Source of the DNA: Thermostichus sp047461615 | Lineage (GTDB): Bacteria; Cyanobacteriota; Cyanobacteriia; Thermostichales; Thermostichaceae | Assembly (NCBI RefSeq): GCF_047461615.1 | Contig: NZ_JANSHI010000015.1 | Span: 1-64,000 of the forward strand | Length of the DNA: 64,000 bases | Direction: 5' to 3' | Shown: positions 49,788 to 58,404 of the stretch, one piece after another | Layout: each line of letters begins with the position of its first letter | Position numbering within the stretch: the first letter of the stretch is position 1 | Notes under the pieces: generated by a model | What the model saw: the letters and a program-made list of their open reading frames with translations, nothing else | Database searches by the model: none | What the model was told of the DNA's origin: nothing | Made by a program: the position numbers and the translations under genes

Positions 49788-51248
49788 CTAATATCCGTTC
49801 AACCGTCCGCGGATCCCTTGCCAGAGGGTGATGGCCAGGATGCGCAGATCCAGCCACAGAGACCAGTTTTGCACGTAGTAGAGATCATACTGGGTGCGGC
49901 GGGCAATGCTGGTGTCTCCCCGCAGGCCGTGGATCTGGGCCCAGCCGGTAAGGCCGCTTTTCACCAAGTGCCGATCTGGATACTTGGGGATCTCCTGGCT
50001 AAACTGCTCCACGAAGTAGGGCCGCTCGGGGCGAGGGCCCACCAGGCTCATTTCCCCCTTCAAAACGTTCCAAAGCTGGGGAAGCTCGTCCAGATTGGTG
50101 CGGCGCAAAAAGGCTCCTATCTTGGTTCGACGCGGATCCCCAGGGCGCGTCCAGCCCGGTTGCCCAGGCTCCTCCGCATCTACCCGCATGGTGCGGAACT
50201 TGGCAATCCAAAAGCGCCGCCCATCCAAGCTTACCCGCTCCTGCCAATACAGGATGGGGCCAGGGCTGCTGCAGGCCACCAGCAGAGCGATGACCAGGAA
50301 GAGCGGGCTAAGCAACACCAGACCCAGGGAGGCCCCTAGGATATCTACAGCGCGCTTGAGGAAACGGTTGTGGGCATAGCGCAGAGGGGGCTGCCGCAGC
50401 GTCAGCAGCGGGATCCCATCCAGAGAGTGAAACTGGAGGTTAACGGTTAAGAAGCTGAGAAAATCTGGCACCAGGCGCACTTGAACGGAGAGGGCTTGCA
50501 AGCTCAGCAAGAGGGGCGCAGAGGCCAACTGGGGCTGCCCAAACCACACCTCCTGGATCTCAGGGTGAGCCTGTACATAGGCCACCAGATGAGCGGGCTC
50601 AAGCCGCTCCAGCTTCTGCAGAGGCCCCGGCTCTGGCGCCGAGGGATCCCCAGCCACGGCCCAAGCCTTGATCTCGAACCCCAAGGCCGGACAGCGCTCT
50701 AGCCGCTCCAGCACCTCGGCCAAAAGCAGTCCGGATCCCACCCAGATGACCCGTCGCCTCCCCTGACCGCGGGCGTATAGCCAGCCCATGCCCAGCCGCA
50801 GCGCTGCCCGCATTACTGTCAAGCCGAGCAGAGCCAGCAGGCCAGCATAGCCCACCACCAAGCGTGAGAGCGAGACGGAGCGCACGAAGAAGGCCCCTGC
50901 CAGCACCAGGCCGAAGGTCACCCCCAGCCCCAGCAGCAAGCTGGCCCATTCTTCAAAGCGAGATAGGCGCTTTGATTCGCCGTATCCTCCCAAACCGGCC
51001 TGAACGCCCCAGTAGCTGAGAACGGTCAGCAACCCCAAGCCAGCGTAAACATCCCACGGCAAAAGCTGGTGAGGGCCTAGGCTGCGCAGCCAGTAAGCTG
51101 CCCCGAAGGCCAGCCAAATACAGAGCCCATCCCCAAAACAGGCCAAGGGCACCCACAGGTGGTGCGGATCTAGGCTCAGGGTGTAGCTACCCAAAAAGGG
51201 CCCCGTCCTCCTCCAAGAGGACTGCCTCTGGCTAAAGGGATTGGCCAA
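49788..51248 (-). CDS. Polyprenyl-phosphate sugar-1-phosphate transferase (WcaJ/WbaP-like)
   Basis: Starts exopolysaccharide or O-antigen repeat units by moving a sugar phosphate to undecaprenyl phosphate. Four to five N-terminal helices (about residues 30-150) precede a CoA-binding-like Rossmann region (RRVIWVGSGLLLAEVLE) and the catalytic domain: FLKRAVDILGASLGLVLLSPLFLVIALLV, YWQERVSLDGRRFWIAKFRTMRVDAE, RTNLDELPQLWNVLKGEMSLVGPRPERP and LDLRILAITLWQG. 486 residues, normal. Its start abuts an isolated minus-strand stretch; purC follows after only three bases. Confidence 0.9.
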   Translation of the reverse strand: MANPFSQRQSSWRRTGPFLGSYTLSLDPHHLWVPLACFGDGLCIWLAFGAAYWLRSLGPHQLLPWDVYAGLGLLTVLSYWGVQAGLGGYGESKRLSRFEEWASLLLGLGVTFGLVLAGAFFVRSVSLSRLVVGYAGLLALLGLTVMRAALRLGMGWLYARGQGRRRVIWVGSGLLLAEVLERLERCPALGFEIKAWAVAGDPSAPEPGPLQKLERLEPAHLVAYVQAHPEIQEVWFGQPQLASAPLLLSLQALSVQVRLVPDFLSFLTVNLQFHSLDGIPLLTLRQPPLRYAHNRFLKRAVDILGASLGLVLLSPLFLVIALLVACSSPGPILYWQERVSLDGRRFWIAKFRTMRVDAEEPGQPGWTRPGDPRRTKIGAFLRRTNLDELPQLWNVLKGEMSLVGPRPERPYFVEQFSQEIPKYPDRHLVKSGLTGWAQIHGLRGDTSIARRTQYDLYYVQNWSLWLDLRILAITLWQGIRGRLNGY

Positions 51249-51336
51249 GAACTGTCTCCTCTAGAGTCCAGACTGGGATTCTAGTGGTTGGCCGTCCCAA
51301 CTGGCCAGAGAGCTGCCCTAGCCAACCTAGAGGACA

Positions 51337-53061
51337 CTACAGCCCGTAGAAATCGGGGCCGGATCCCTCGTAGCTGGGGTTAACCCGCAAGTTGAGATAG
51401 GGGCAGACAATCTCGCAGGTGCGGCACTGGATGCAGTTTTCCAAAGCCATGGCGTGGGAGCGGAGGCCGTTGCGTTCCCGGATGTGGTGGACTTCTGCCG
51501 GGCAATCGGCCACGCAGGGGGTAGGGCGGTTAAGTTTGTCGTAGGTGGCAATGCACTGGCGGCAGGTGTCGGCGCTAAACTCGAGGATATGGCGGTTGCC
51601 TTCGGGGTAGCGGGGATCCGCAAAAAAGACGGCCTCGGATCGCGAGAAATAGCCCGCTCGAGTGGTCAATGTTTCGGGATCCACAACGCTGGGGGCCACA
51701 AAGTCCGCCTGGATGGCGGCATGGGGGGCCACATATCCCCGTGGGGGCGGCTCGCTGGCGCTGACCTGTCCCGTCAGCAGGGTATAGGCACGCAGGAGTT
51801 CCCTGCCGCGACGCACGGGATCCTGCAGGCCCCAGCGCAGGGATCCCAGCCAAGGGTGGCCGGCATCCACGCTGCGGCAGATCTGGGGCAGGTACGCTTC
51901 CAGCAGATGGGGGTTTTCCAAAAAGGCTTCCCGGAAGTAGCGGCTACGGTAGAGATCTTGGCCAACGGAGCTCTCCATCACCGCCTTTTGGTAGGCCTCT
52001 TGGATCCGCAGATCTCCTTTCAAGAAGCCGTCGTGAATGAGGCCCGCTGCTAGGTAACCGGTCTCCATGGCGTTGTTGATCCCGGCCAGGCTGCCCACAT
52101 CCAGCACCCCCAGGGCATCGCCCAAGAGCAAGGCCCCTTCGACGCCAAAGCGGGTGGGCAAGCTGTAGTAGCCCCCTTCGGGAATGACAGCCGCCCCGTA
52201 CTTGAGCAACTTGCCGCCAGCAATCAGGGACTGGATCCAGGGGTGGGCTTTGAACTCCTGCAGGCGCTGCTGCGGGTTGAGGTTGGGATTTTTGCTGTCG
52301 AGGCCAATGATGAGGCCCAGAGCCAGGCGGTTATCTTTGAGACCATAGACAAAGCCGCCGCCAAAGCTGCCATCCAAAACGGGGTAGCCCAGGGTATGCC
52401 ACACCTGCCCCTGCAGTGAGCCAGGGATCTGCCACAGCTCCTTGACCCCCACTGACCACAGTTGCGGGCGGGGGCGCAGGTGAAATCTTTCGATCAGGTC
52501 CTTAGAGATAAACCCCTTGTCGCCAAAACAAGTGAGCTCGGCAAAGACACAGTCTTCATAAACCTGGCCGGAGTCGCTCACCCGCACCCCAATGACTCGC
52601 TCCCCCTCATAGAGGATCTCATGGGCGGCAAAGCCAGGGAATACGTCCAGGGTGACGTTGGGGATCCCTTTGGCCTTTTCCTGGAGGGTTTCGGCCAGCC
52701 AGCGAATGACATGGCTGAGGGTGAGGATGAGCTGCCCCTGTTTGCGCAACCCCTTTGGGATCACTGCCTCTGGCAAGTCCCAGCGTTCCTGGGATCCCAA
52801 TATGCTCAGGTGGCTCACCTCCACCCGCCCCTCGTGGGGAAATCCTTGGCTCTCAAAATCTGGGAAAAGCTTGGCAATCACCTGGGGGTTGCAGATAGCG
52901 CCACTGACAATGTGCCCACCAAATTGCCGGGCTTTTTCCAAAATGGCAATGGAGATTTTAAGCCCAGAGAGCTTGGCTAGATCCAGAAGGCGATGGGCCA
53001 GGATTAGGTTCGAGCAGCTCCCCCCCACCAAAAGCAGGTCGTAGCGGATGGCTTCACCCAT
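51337..53061 (-). CDS. ETF:quinone oxidoreductase-like flavoprotein
   Basis: 574 residues similar along their length to electron-transfer-flavoprotein:quinone oxidoreductase (FixC/ETF-QO): GHIVSGAICNP, LGLIIGLDSKNPNLNPQQRLQEFKAHPWIQSLIAGG, YGAAVIPEGGYYSLPTRFG and ALLLGDALGVLDVGSLAGINNAMETGYLAA. The N-terminal FAD motif is altered: LLLVGGSCSNLILAHRL in place of GxGxxG. The C-terminus has CRQC-x12-CVADCP and CIQCRTCEIVCP, so two iron-sulfur clusters are possible where the classical enzyme has one. No etfA/etfB genes are nearby. It may link some electron donor to plastoquinone; the donor is unknown. Confidence 0.75.
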   Translation of the reverse strand: MGEAIRYDLLLVGGSCSNLILAHRLLDLAKLSGLKISIAILEKARQFGGHIVSGAICNPQVIAKLFPDFESQGFPHEGRVEVSHLSILGSQERWDLPEAVIPKGLRKQGQLILTLSHVIRWLAETLQEKAKGIPNVTLDVFPGFAAHEILYEGERVIGVRVSDSGQVYEDCVFAELTCFGDKGFISKDLIERFHLRPRPQLWSVGVKELWQIPGSLQGQVWHTLGYPVLDGSFGGGFVYGLKDNRLALGLIIGLDSKNPNLNPQQRLQEFKAHPWIQSLIAGGKLLKYGAAVIPEGGYYSLPTRFGVEGALLLGDALGVLDVGSLAGINNAMETGYLAAGLIHDGFLKGDLRIQEAYQKAVMESSVGQDLYRSRYFREAFLENPHLLEAYLPQICRSVDAGHPWLGSLRWGLQDPVRRGRELLRAYTLLTGQVSASEPPPRGYVAPHAAIQADFVAPSVVDPETLTTRAGYFSRSEAVFFADPRYPEGNRHILEFSADTCRQCIATYDKLNRPTPCVADCPAEVHHIRERNGLRSHAMALENCIQCRTCEIVCPYLNLRVNPSYEGSGPDFYGL

Positions 53062-53420
53062 GCAGAATTCCCACCCAGCGGCTTTGGATACCCTGCCTGT
53101 ATCCTAAAGAGAGGCGGTGGAAAGAAAGCAAAACTTTAGACCTTCTCAAGCTTCTGCGCTGCCTCCACAGCCGAGACAATGGCCAACTCTCCTTCTCATC
53201 GGTGGACGGTCGCGGTGCCTCTTCTAGCAAGACTGTCGGGGTTTTTGCCTCAGACTTCGGGCCAAGCTGTCTGCACTGCCGTCTGGGTTCAAGCAATCCC
53301 TAGCTTTTGCGATGGCAATACGGCTTCGGTGGGTAGAACCGACAGTTCGTTGGCAGCAACTGGATCTGCTCCGGTGGGATCCCCCAGTCTTGGCGAGTGT
53401 TGAAGGATCGTCCTCTGCCT
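53062..53420. other. Intergenic region between the ETF-QO-like and DUF2079 genes
   Basis: Divergent spacer that should carry both promoters. A 74-codon plus-strand frame (53179-53403) has Ser/Thr-rich, non-repeating content and no family resemblance, so I do not call it. No structured RNA was seen. Confidence 0.4.
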
Positions 53421-54842
53421 ATGTCTATGTTGGCAATGCTGCTCTGCGCTTTCTTGGCTCTTTTGGGCTGCAGCGTTGTGCGGCATCACTTATTTCAGTC
53501 GGGCGGCTATGACCTTGGAATTTTTGACCAATCAATTTATCTAATTAGCCGTGGAGAAGTTCCTTTTTCCACCATCCGAGGGATCCACATCCTCGGGGAT
53601 CATGCGGCCTTCATCCTATATCCCATCAGTTTCTTGTACCGCATTGTCCCCTCGGTTTATTGGCTGTTCGGCATCCAATCTCTGGCGCTAACTTTGGGAG
53701 CGCTGGCCGTTTACCATCTTGCGCTCCAGGCCGAGGTTGATCCTGGAAAGGCAAAGACCATTGCCGCCGCCTATCTTCTCTACCCGGCTATCTTTAACGC
53801 CAACCTTTTTGATTTTCACCCAGAGGTGTTGGCCGTTCCCCTTTTTTTGGCAGCTATACTCTGCATTCGCTCTGGCAAGCTGTGGGGGTTCTTGCTGTGC
53901 CTGAGCGGTATCCTTGGCTGCAAGGCAGTGTTGTCTCTCAATGTTGTTGCCCTGGGAGTTTGGCTACTGCGTTTCGAAAGCAGGCGAATCCAGAAGCGCT
54001 GGCAACAGCGCTGCCAGGTGGCCGGCTGGGTGGCCATAGCGTTAGGTTCAGCCTGGTTTGGCATAGCCACTTTTTGGGTTATCCCTCACTTCAGCGGCAG
54101 CGAGCCAGCGGCCATCTCCCACTATAGCTATTTGGGCAGCTCTGTTTCTGAGATCATCCAAAACTTGGTGCTCAAGCCAACATTAGTCTTGGGCAAATTC
54201 TTCTCTCTCGATACCCTATTCTATGGATTTTTGTTGATTATCCCCGTGGCCTGGGGGCTTTCTTGGCGCCACTGGGATCCCTGGATCCCTGCTCTGCCAA
54301 CTTTGGGGCTGAACATTCTCTCCAGCAATCCTGCCTATCGGGATCTGGTGCACCAGTATGCGCTGCCTGTTGTCCCCTTCTTATTTCTGGCTATTATTGA
54401 AAGGATGAAAACGCCTTGCTTTCAAGCTCGTTTTGCCAAGAAAGCGGCCCTGACCTGGTCGCTGCTGGCTTTTCTGGCTCTGGGCAAATACACTTTTTTC
54501 GGATCCATCTATCTCCAGTCTCTCGACACTTGGCAGGCCACTCGAGAGGCCCTTGCCCAGATCGCCACTCAAGGGGGCGTTCTCACCACCCATGAGATCT
54601 GCCCCCACCTCACCCACCGGCGGGTTATTTACTTTACCGACGAAAGCCGCTTTAAGGGATCCCCCCCTGACCAGTGGGATTTTTTTGATTATGTGCTACT
54701 GAACAGCCGCCATCCAGGATGGCGCAGCAGCCTAGAGTTCTCCCATGCTCTGATCCGAGCCTTACAAAAAGAAACCTCGTTTCGACTGCTCTACCATCGC
54801 GATGGGGTGTACCTGTTCTCCAGGCTACGGGAAAAACCTTAG
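53421..54842 (+). CDS. DUF2079 multi-pass membrane protein
   Basis: About 473 residues with ten or more membrane helices. GYDLGIFDQSIYLISRGEVPFSTIRGIHILGDHAAFILYPISFLY near the N-terminus is the DUF2079 signature; related proteins look like GT-C glycosyltransferases that use lipid-linked sugars. The conserved acidic residues DLGIFDQ and GDHAAF sit in the first external loop, as expected for that fold. The tail (residues about 395-473) is soluble. The ATG at 53421 is used; a GTG at 53397 is also in frame. Enzymatic role is inference. Confidence 0.75.
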   Translation: MSMLAMLLCAFLALLGCSVVRHHLFQSGGYDLGIFDQSIYLISRGEVPFSTIRGIHILGDHAAFILYPISFLYRIVPSVYWLFGIQSLALTLGALAVYHLALQAEVDPGKAKTIAAAYLLYPAIFNANLFDFHPEVLAVPLFLAAILCIRSGKLWGFLLCLSGILGCKAVLSLNVVALGVWLLRFESRRIQKRWQQRCQVAGWVAIALGSAWFGIATFWVIPHFSGSEPAAISHYSYLGSSVSEIIQNLVLKPTLVLGKFFSLDTLFYGFLLIIPVAWGLSWRHWDPWIPALPTLGLNILSSNPAYRDLVHQYALPVVPFLFLAIIERMKTPCFQARFAKKAALTWSLLAFLALGKYTFFGSIYLQSLDTWQATREALAQIATQGGVLTTHEICPHLTHRRVIYFTDESRFKGSPPDQWDFFDYVLLNSRHPGWRSSLEFSHALIRALQKETSFRLLYHRDGVYLFSRLREKP

Positions 54843-54981
54843 GCTTAGCCTGCTATAGTCAAAAGCTCAGCCCAGAATCCCGAACCCCACCAACAGCAGT
54901 TCCGGAGATGAGCTGCTGGCATCCTCCCTCTCTGCTGAGGCCTAGGATTTGGGGGGCAGGAAAGCTAGAATCTCTAAAAAC

Positions 54982-55473
54982 ATGGCCTACTTTTCCATGC
55001 TGACGGACGCTGCCTACGGCGTGATCCCAGTGCTTCCCCTCCCACCTGCCCAGGGATCCCATCTCTATCTGCTCATTCAGCACCAAAAGGGGCACTGGGC
55101 CTTCCCCAAAGGACACAAAGATGAGGGTGAGAGCGAGCTGGCGGCAGCCCAGCGGGAGCTGCGCGAGGAAACCGGCCTGACCGAGTATCACTTTCTAGTG
55201 TTGCCGGGCCAGTCCGAGCCTCTATCGCTGCAGGAGGTTTACACCTTCACCGATTCCGCCGGGAATGCCGTAGCCAAGACCGTTACCTACTACGTCGCTC
55301 TCCTGCCAACCCAGTTCCCTCCCCCTGAGCTACAGGTTCAACCAGAGGAGGTGGCTGCCTACCGCTGGTGCTCCTATGCCGAAGCTTTGGAACAAATGAC
55401 CTTTGAAGAAAGCCGCCAGCTTCTACGCCGCTGCCAAGCTTATCTAGAAGAGCTGTGGGGAGGCCAAAGGTGA
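54982..55473 (+). CDS. NUDIX hydrolase
   Basis: Cleaves a nucleoside diphosphate linked to another moiety. The NUDIX box GHKDEGESELAAAQRELREETGL fits GX5EX7REUXEEXGU exactly. AYGVIPVL and LYLLIQHQKGHWAFPKGH before it resemble the diadenosine tetraphosphate hydrolases. About 163 residues from the ATG at 54982; the open frame begins 11 codons earlier. It is followed, convergently, by the SPOR-type gene. Confidence 0.85.
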   Translation: MAYFSMLTDAAYGVIPVLPLPPAQGSHLYLLIQHQKGHWAFPKGHKDEGESELAAAQRELREETGLTEYHFLVLPGQSEPLSLQEVYTFTDSAGNAVAKTVTYYVALLPTQFPPPELQVQPEEVAAYRWCSYAEALEQMTFEESRQLLRRCQAYLEELWGGQR

Positions 55474-55493
55474 TTGCAACTCAACGGCCCAAG

Positions 55494-56405
55494 CTACTGC
55501 TCGACAATCGTGACGTTAAAGCCCTGATTTTTCAAGGTCTCGGCATGGTAGCGGGCATATTCTAGTTGTGCAAAGGCTGCTACCTGTACAAACTTTTGGC
55601 CGTTCACCTCTTTAACAAAGGCGTCACGGGCAATGCGGCGAGCCTGCGCCAAGCTCTCCTCCCCAGAGTAGGTGGTCAGCACCAAGAAAGTGCCCTCGCC
55701 GCGGTTTGGCCCCAGCGAGTCGGGATCGCTGCCGGTCAAAGGTACCGCCCGGGGCAGCTTGTCTTGGGAGGGACGCTCCAGGCTAGCTGCCAATTTCTCC
55801 ACCCATGTCTCCTGGCTGGGAGGAGTTTGCAGGCTATCCAGCGGGTTGGGGACATTTTCAAGAGGCTCAACTTGCAGTTCCTCCACCGAAGGAGTGGTCA
55901 ACCCCAGCGCTAACTCAGGGGGAGTCACCCCACCTGAATACGACTCTTCCCCCACCTCGGGAATCAGGGGTAGCTGGGCCAAGTCCACCAAAGCAAGTTT
56001 CTTTTCAGCTTTGGGCAGCGACAGCTCCTCTGGCCAGAGTAGCCAGCGCACCCCAAAGCCAATCCCCACCCAAGAGAGCACCCAAACCAGCAAAGCCGCC
56101 AGGGGCGAAACTCCTCTAGAAGGGCGGGGCACTTCTTCTTCCTCTAAATCTTCCACCACCTCTTGGATCAGCACAGGCAAAGGACGGTGGGTGGGAAGGC
56201 TGCTAGCGGACTGGCTCCCCCGCAGCCGTGAGATGGACTCCCGGCGCTGTAAACGCGGCCAGAGACGGAAATGTTTCCCTTCTTTGGGCGGATCCAGATG
56301 CAGACGGCTAGGAGCTTCCGAAAGCGTTCGTTGGGGCGTCAGCTGCGTTTTCTGAGGCGGCGGCAGGGGCTGAGTAGGATCTGAGTGAAGTGGAGAAAAG
56401 TCCAT
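55494..56405 (-). CDS. Single-pass membrane protein with SPOR-like C-terminus
   Basis: A 303-residue protein. The N-terminal 105 residues are polar, with Pro, Gln, Arg and Ser. One membrane helix (SPLAALLVWVLSWVGIGFGVRWLLW) follows, then a long acidic linker and a C-terminal domain with GTFLVLTTYSGEESLAQARRIARDAFVKEVNGQKFVQVAAF and ARYHAETLKNQGFNVTIVEQ, the SPOR pattern that binds glycan strands lacking stem peptides. Likely a cell-wall or division-associated protein; the exact role is unknown. Confidence 0.7.
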   Translation of the reverse strand: MDFSPLHSDPTQPLPPPQKTQLTPQRTLSEAPSRLHLDPPKEGKHFRLWPRLQRRESISRLRGSQSASSLPTHRPLPVLIQEVVEDLEEEEVPRPSRGVSPLAALLVWVLSWVGIGFGVRWLLWPEELSLPKAEKKLALVDLAQLPLIPEVGEESYSGGVTPPELALGLTTPSVEELQVEPLENVPNPLDSLQTPPSQETWVEKLAASLERPSQDKLPRAVPLTGSDPDSLGPNRGEGTFLVLTTYSGEESLAQARRIARDAFVKEVNGQKFVQVAAFAQLEYARYHAETLKNQGFNVTIVEQ

Positions 56406-56573
56406 AGATAACCTACCCTCCCTCGCTTAGGAACCAGTATGCAAAGCCAACCTCACACTCTAGCCGTTGACAGCTTGACGGCAGGACTGGGGCAAGGGAC
56501 AGAGACAACGCCATTAATACCATGCCACAGAGCTGAGGCCGGCCTCTAGAGCTTGGCCCCAAAGAAGCCCCTA

Positions 56574-57755
56574 TCAGTCAATGGGTGCTATAGGAGAGAG
56601 ATTTTCCAGGATCTCCCAACAGGCCGAGAGCAGGCGCTCTTGCTCCGGCAGAGTTCTTAGGCCAATACGCAGATAGCGATCCCCCAGCTCTGGGAAGCTT
56701 AGGCAATCCCGCACTAGGATGCGGTACTGCCGCAGCAGCTGTTCTTGAAGCTGCGTGGCGGAGAGGGGGCAGCGCACCAGCACAAAATTGGCTTGGCTGG
56801 GCCAGGGATCCCAACCGGGCAGCGCCTGCAGACCTCTGAGCAGATGCTCGCGGGCCCTGGGCAACCACATCAAGGTGCGCTGGCGAAAGTCCGCGTCAGC
56901 CAAAGCCGCTGCCGCCGCCACTGCCGCCAAGCCATTGACGCTCCAGGGATCCCGCCACTGCCGCCAGCGTCGCCAGCGCTCCGGATGGCCCACTGCAAAC
57001 CCAATGCGCAACCCGGGTAAAGTAAAAAACTTGGTCAGCGAGCGAATGACAAGGGTGTTAGGGTGGGCCTCAAGGTAGGGGATCAAGGTTTGGCTGCGGG
57101 GCAAAGGGGCCACTGACCCGCTGGGGCAAGCAGCTGCAGCGCAGAGATCAATTGGATCTTGCGGCGCGTCTCCCGGGAGAAAGTCCATAAAAGCCTCATC
57201 CACCACCACCTGCTCAAAGTGGGGTAGAAGAGGCAGAATGGCCTCCCGCGGGATCAGCTGGCCCGTCGGGTTGTGGGGATTGTTTAGCCAGAGCACCCGG
57301 CCTCTCTTGTTGCCAGGGATCCCTTCTGGCAGCAAAGCGGCAGTGGGCGATCCCGGACAAGACCACCAATCCAGCGGCTTGATCACGGCACCTGCTGCCC
57401 GCAGTGCCCGCTCATAGTCGCCAAAGGCAGGACGGGGCAGCCATACCTCTAGCCCCTGCGCCTCCCGAGCAGCCCAGGTCAGCAATTCCGCCGCCCCGTT
57501 GCCGACAAAAATCCACTCCGGGTCGACTGACCAGCGCTGCGCCAAGCAAGCACGTAGCTCTCGATAGTCGGGATCCGGGTAGCAGCTGATGGCAACTGGG
57601 TCCGGGGCCGCCAGCGCTCGAACTAGGGCTTGCACAACCGACTGCGGCGGGCCCAGGGGGTTGAGGCTAGCGGAAAAATCCACGATGGCCTCAACCGGGC
57701 AACCAGCAATCGCTGCTGCCCAAGCTCGGTGGCCACCATGTCGAGGCCGTTGCAC
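56574..57755 (-). CDS. cobD: Threonine-phosphate decarboxylase
   Basis: PLP-dependent enzyme that makes aminopropanol phosphate for the nucleotide loop of cobalamin. Fold-type I aminotransferase pattern: HGGHRAWAAAIAG and DFSASLNPLGPP at the start, WLNNPHNPTGQLIPRE, VVDEAFMDFLPGD and the PLP lysine in VIRSLTKFFTLPGLRIGF. 393 residues, with an N-terminal start HGG typical of CobD/CobC. Histidinol-phosphate aminotransferase is the nearest alternative, but the N-terminal motif favours CobD. Confidence 0.87.
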   Translation of the reverse strand: MQRPRHGGHRAWAAAIAGCPVEAIVDFSASLNPLGPPQSVVQALVRALAAPDPVAISCYPDPDYRELRACLAQRWSVDPEWIFVGNGAAELLTWAAREAQGLEVWLPRPAFGDYERALRAAGAVIKPLDWWSCPGSPTAALLPEGIPGNKRGRVLWLNNPHNPTGQLIPREAILPLLPHFEQVVVDEAFMDFLPGDAPQDPIDLCAAAACPSGSVAPLPRSQTLIPYLEAHPNTLVIRSLTKFFTLPGLRIGFAVGHPERWRRWRQWRDPWSVNGLAAVAAAAALADADFRQRTLMWLPRAREHLLRGLQALPGWDPWPSQANFVLVRCPLSATQLQEQLLRQYRILVRDCLSFPELGDRYLRIGLRTLPEQERLLSACWEILENLSPIAPID

Positions 57756-57815
57756 GTCAATCCCCTTAGGACTCCCTCCCGCCTATGCGAACGGGACTTA
57801 GCCTAACCCAGCGGT

Positions 57816-58124
57816 TCAAGACCTGTGGCCAGCTGCCACCGCATCGCGAAAAGCTTTGCCGGCGGTGAAAGTGGGGACAACGCTGGCGGGAATCACCATC
57901 TTCTCGTTGGTTTTCGGGTTGCGGCCTTCCCGTTCTTTGCGCTTGCGGGCCTCAAAGGAACCAAAGCCCACCAGGGTGACCTTTCCTTTGGGTTCTCCGT
58001 TTTCGTCACGGGAGGCAACTTCTTCCACGATGATCTCCAAGGCTGCCGTCAAGACAGCCTCAGCCTCTTTTTTGGTTACGTTAGCGCGATGAGCGACGGC
58101 TTCCACAAGCTCTGCCTTGTTCAT
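57816..58124 (-). CDS. hup: HU family DNA-binding protein
   Basis: Histone-like DNA-bending protein. MNKAELVEAVAHRANVTKKEAEAVLTAALEIIVEEVA is followed by VGFGSFEARKRKEREGRNPKTNEKMVIPA and the end GKAFRDAV. 102 residues, slightly long, with a charged insert (RDENGEPKGK) before the beta arms. A 280-base spacer upstream contains no gene. Confidence 0.95.
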   Translation of the reverse strand: MNKAELVEAVAHRANVTKKEAEAVLTAALEIIVEEVASRDENGEPKGKVTLVGFGSFEARKRKEREGRNPKTNEKMVIPASVVPTFTAGKAFRDAVAAGHRS

Positions 58125-58404
58125 CCTGGTCTCCTCAATGAGCGGCTCAGAGAAGTTGTGGCTGTAGGAGCAGGGCTAGCCTTGTGCCAGGGCACAGCCG
58201 CTGCCGACGATAGGATTGTAGCCATTTGGCTCCAAATCACTGACCTATTTTACAGCCAACTTAGGCTAGAAGCCGGCTAGAGAAGGAGCTTAGGGACTCC
58301 CTCGTGCTAACCCAATCGAGGAGCAGAGCAGAATTTTTTGACCACAAAGGTAGCACTGAGATCATGCTAATGCTCTTCTAGCAAAGGGTGGAGCTGGGGT
58401 ATCA

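Noticed and set aside
53179..53403. 74-codon plus-strand frame between the ETF-QO-like and DUF2079 genes
   Set aside because: No family pattern, no ribosome site, and it overlaps an alternative start of the DUF2079 gene.
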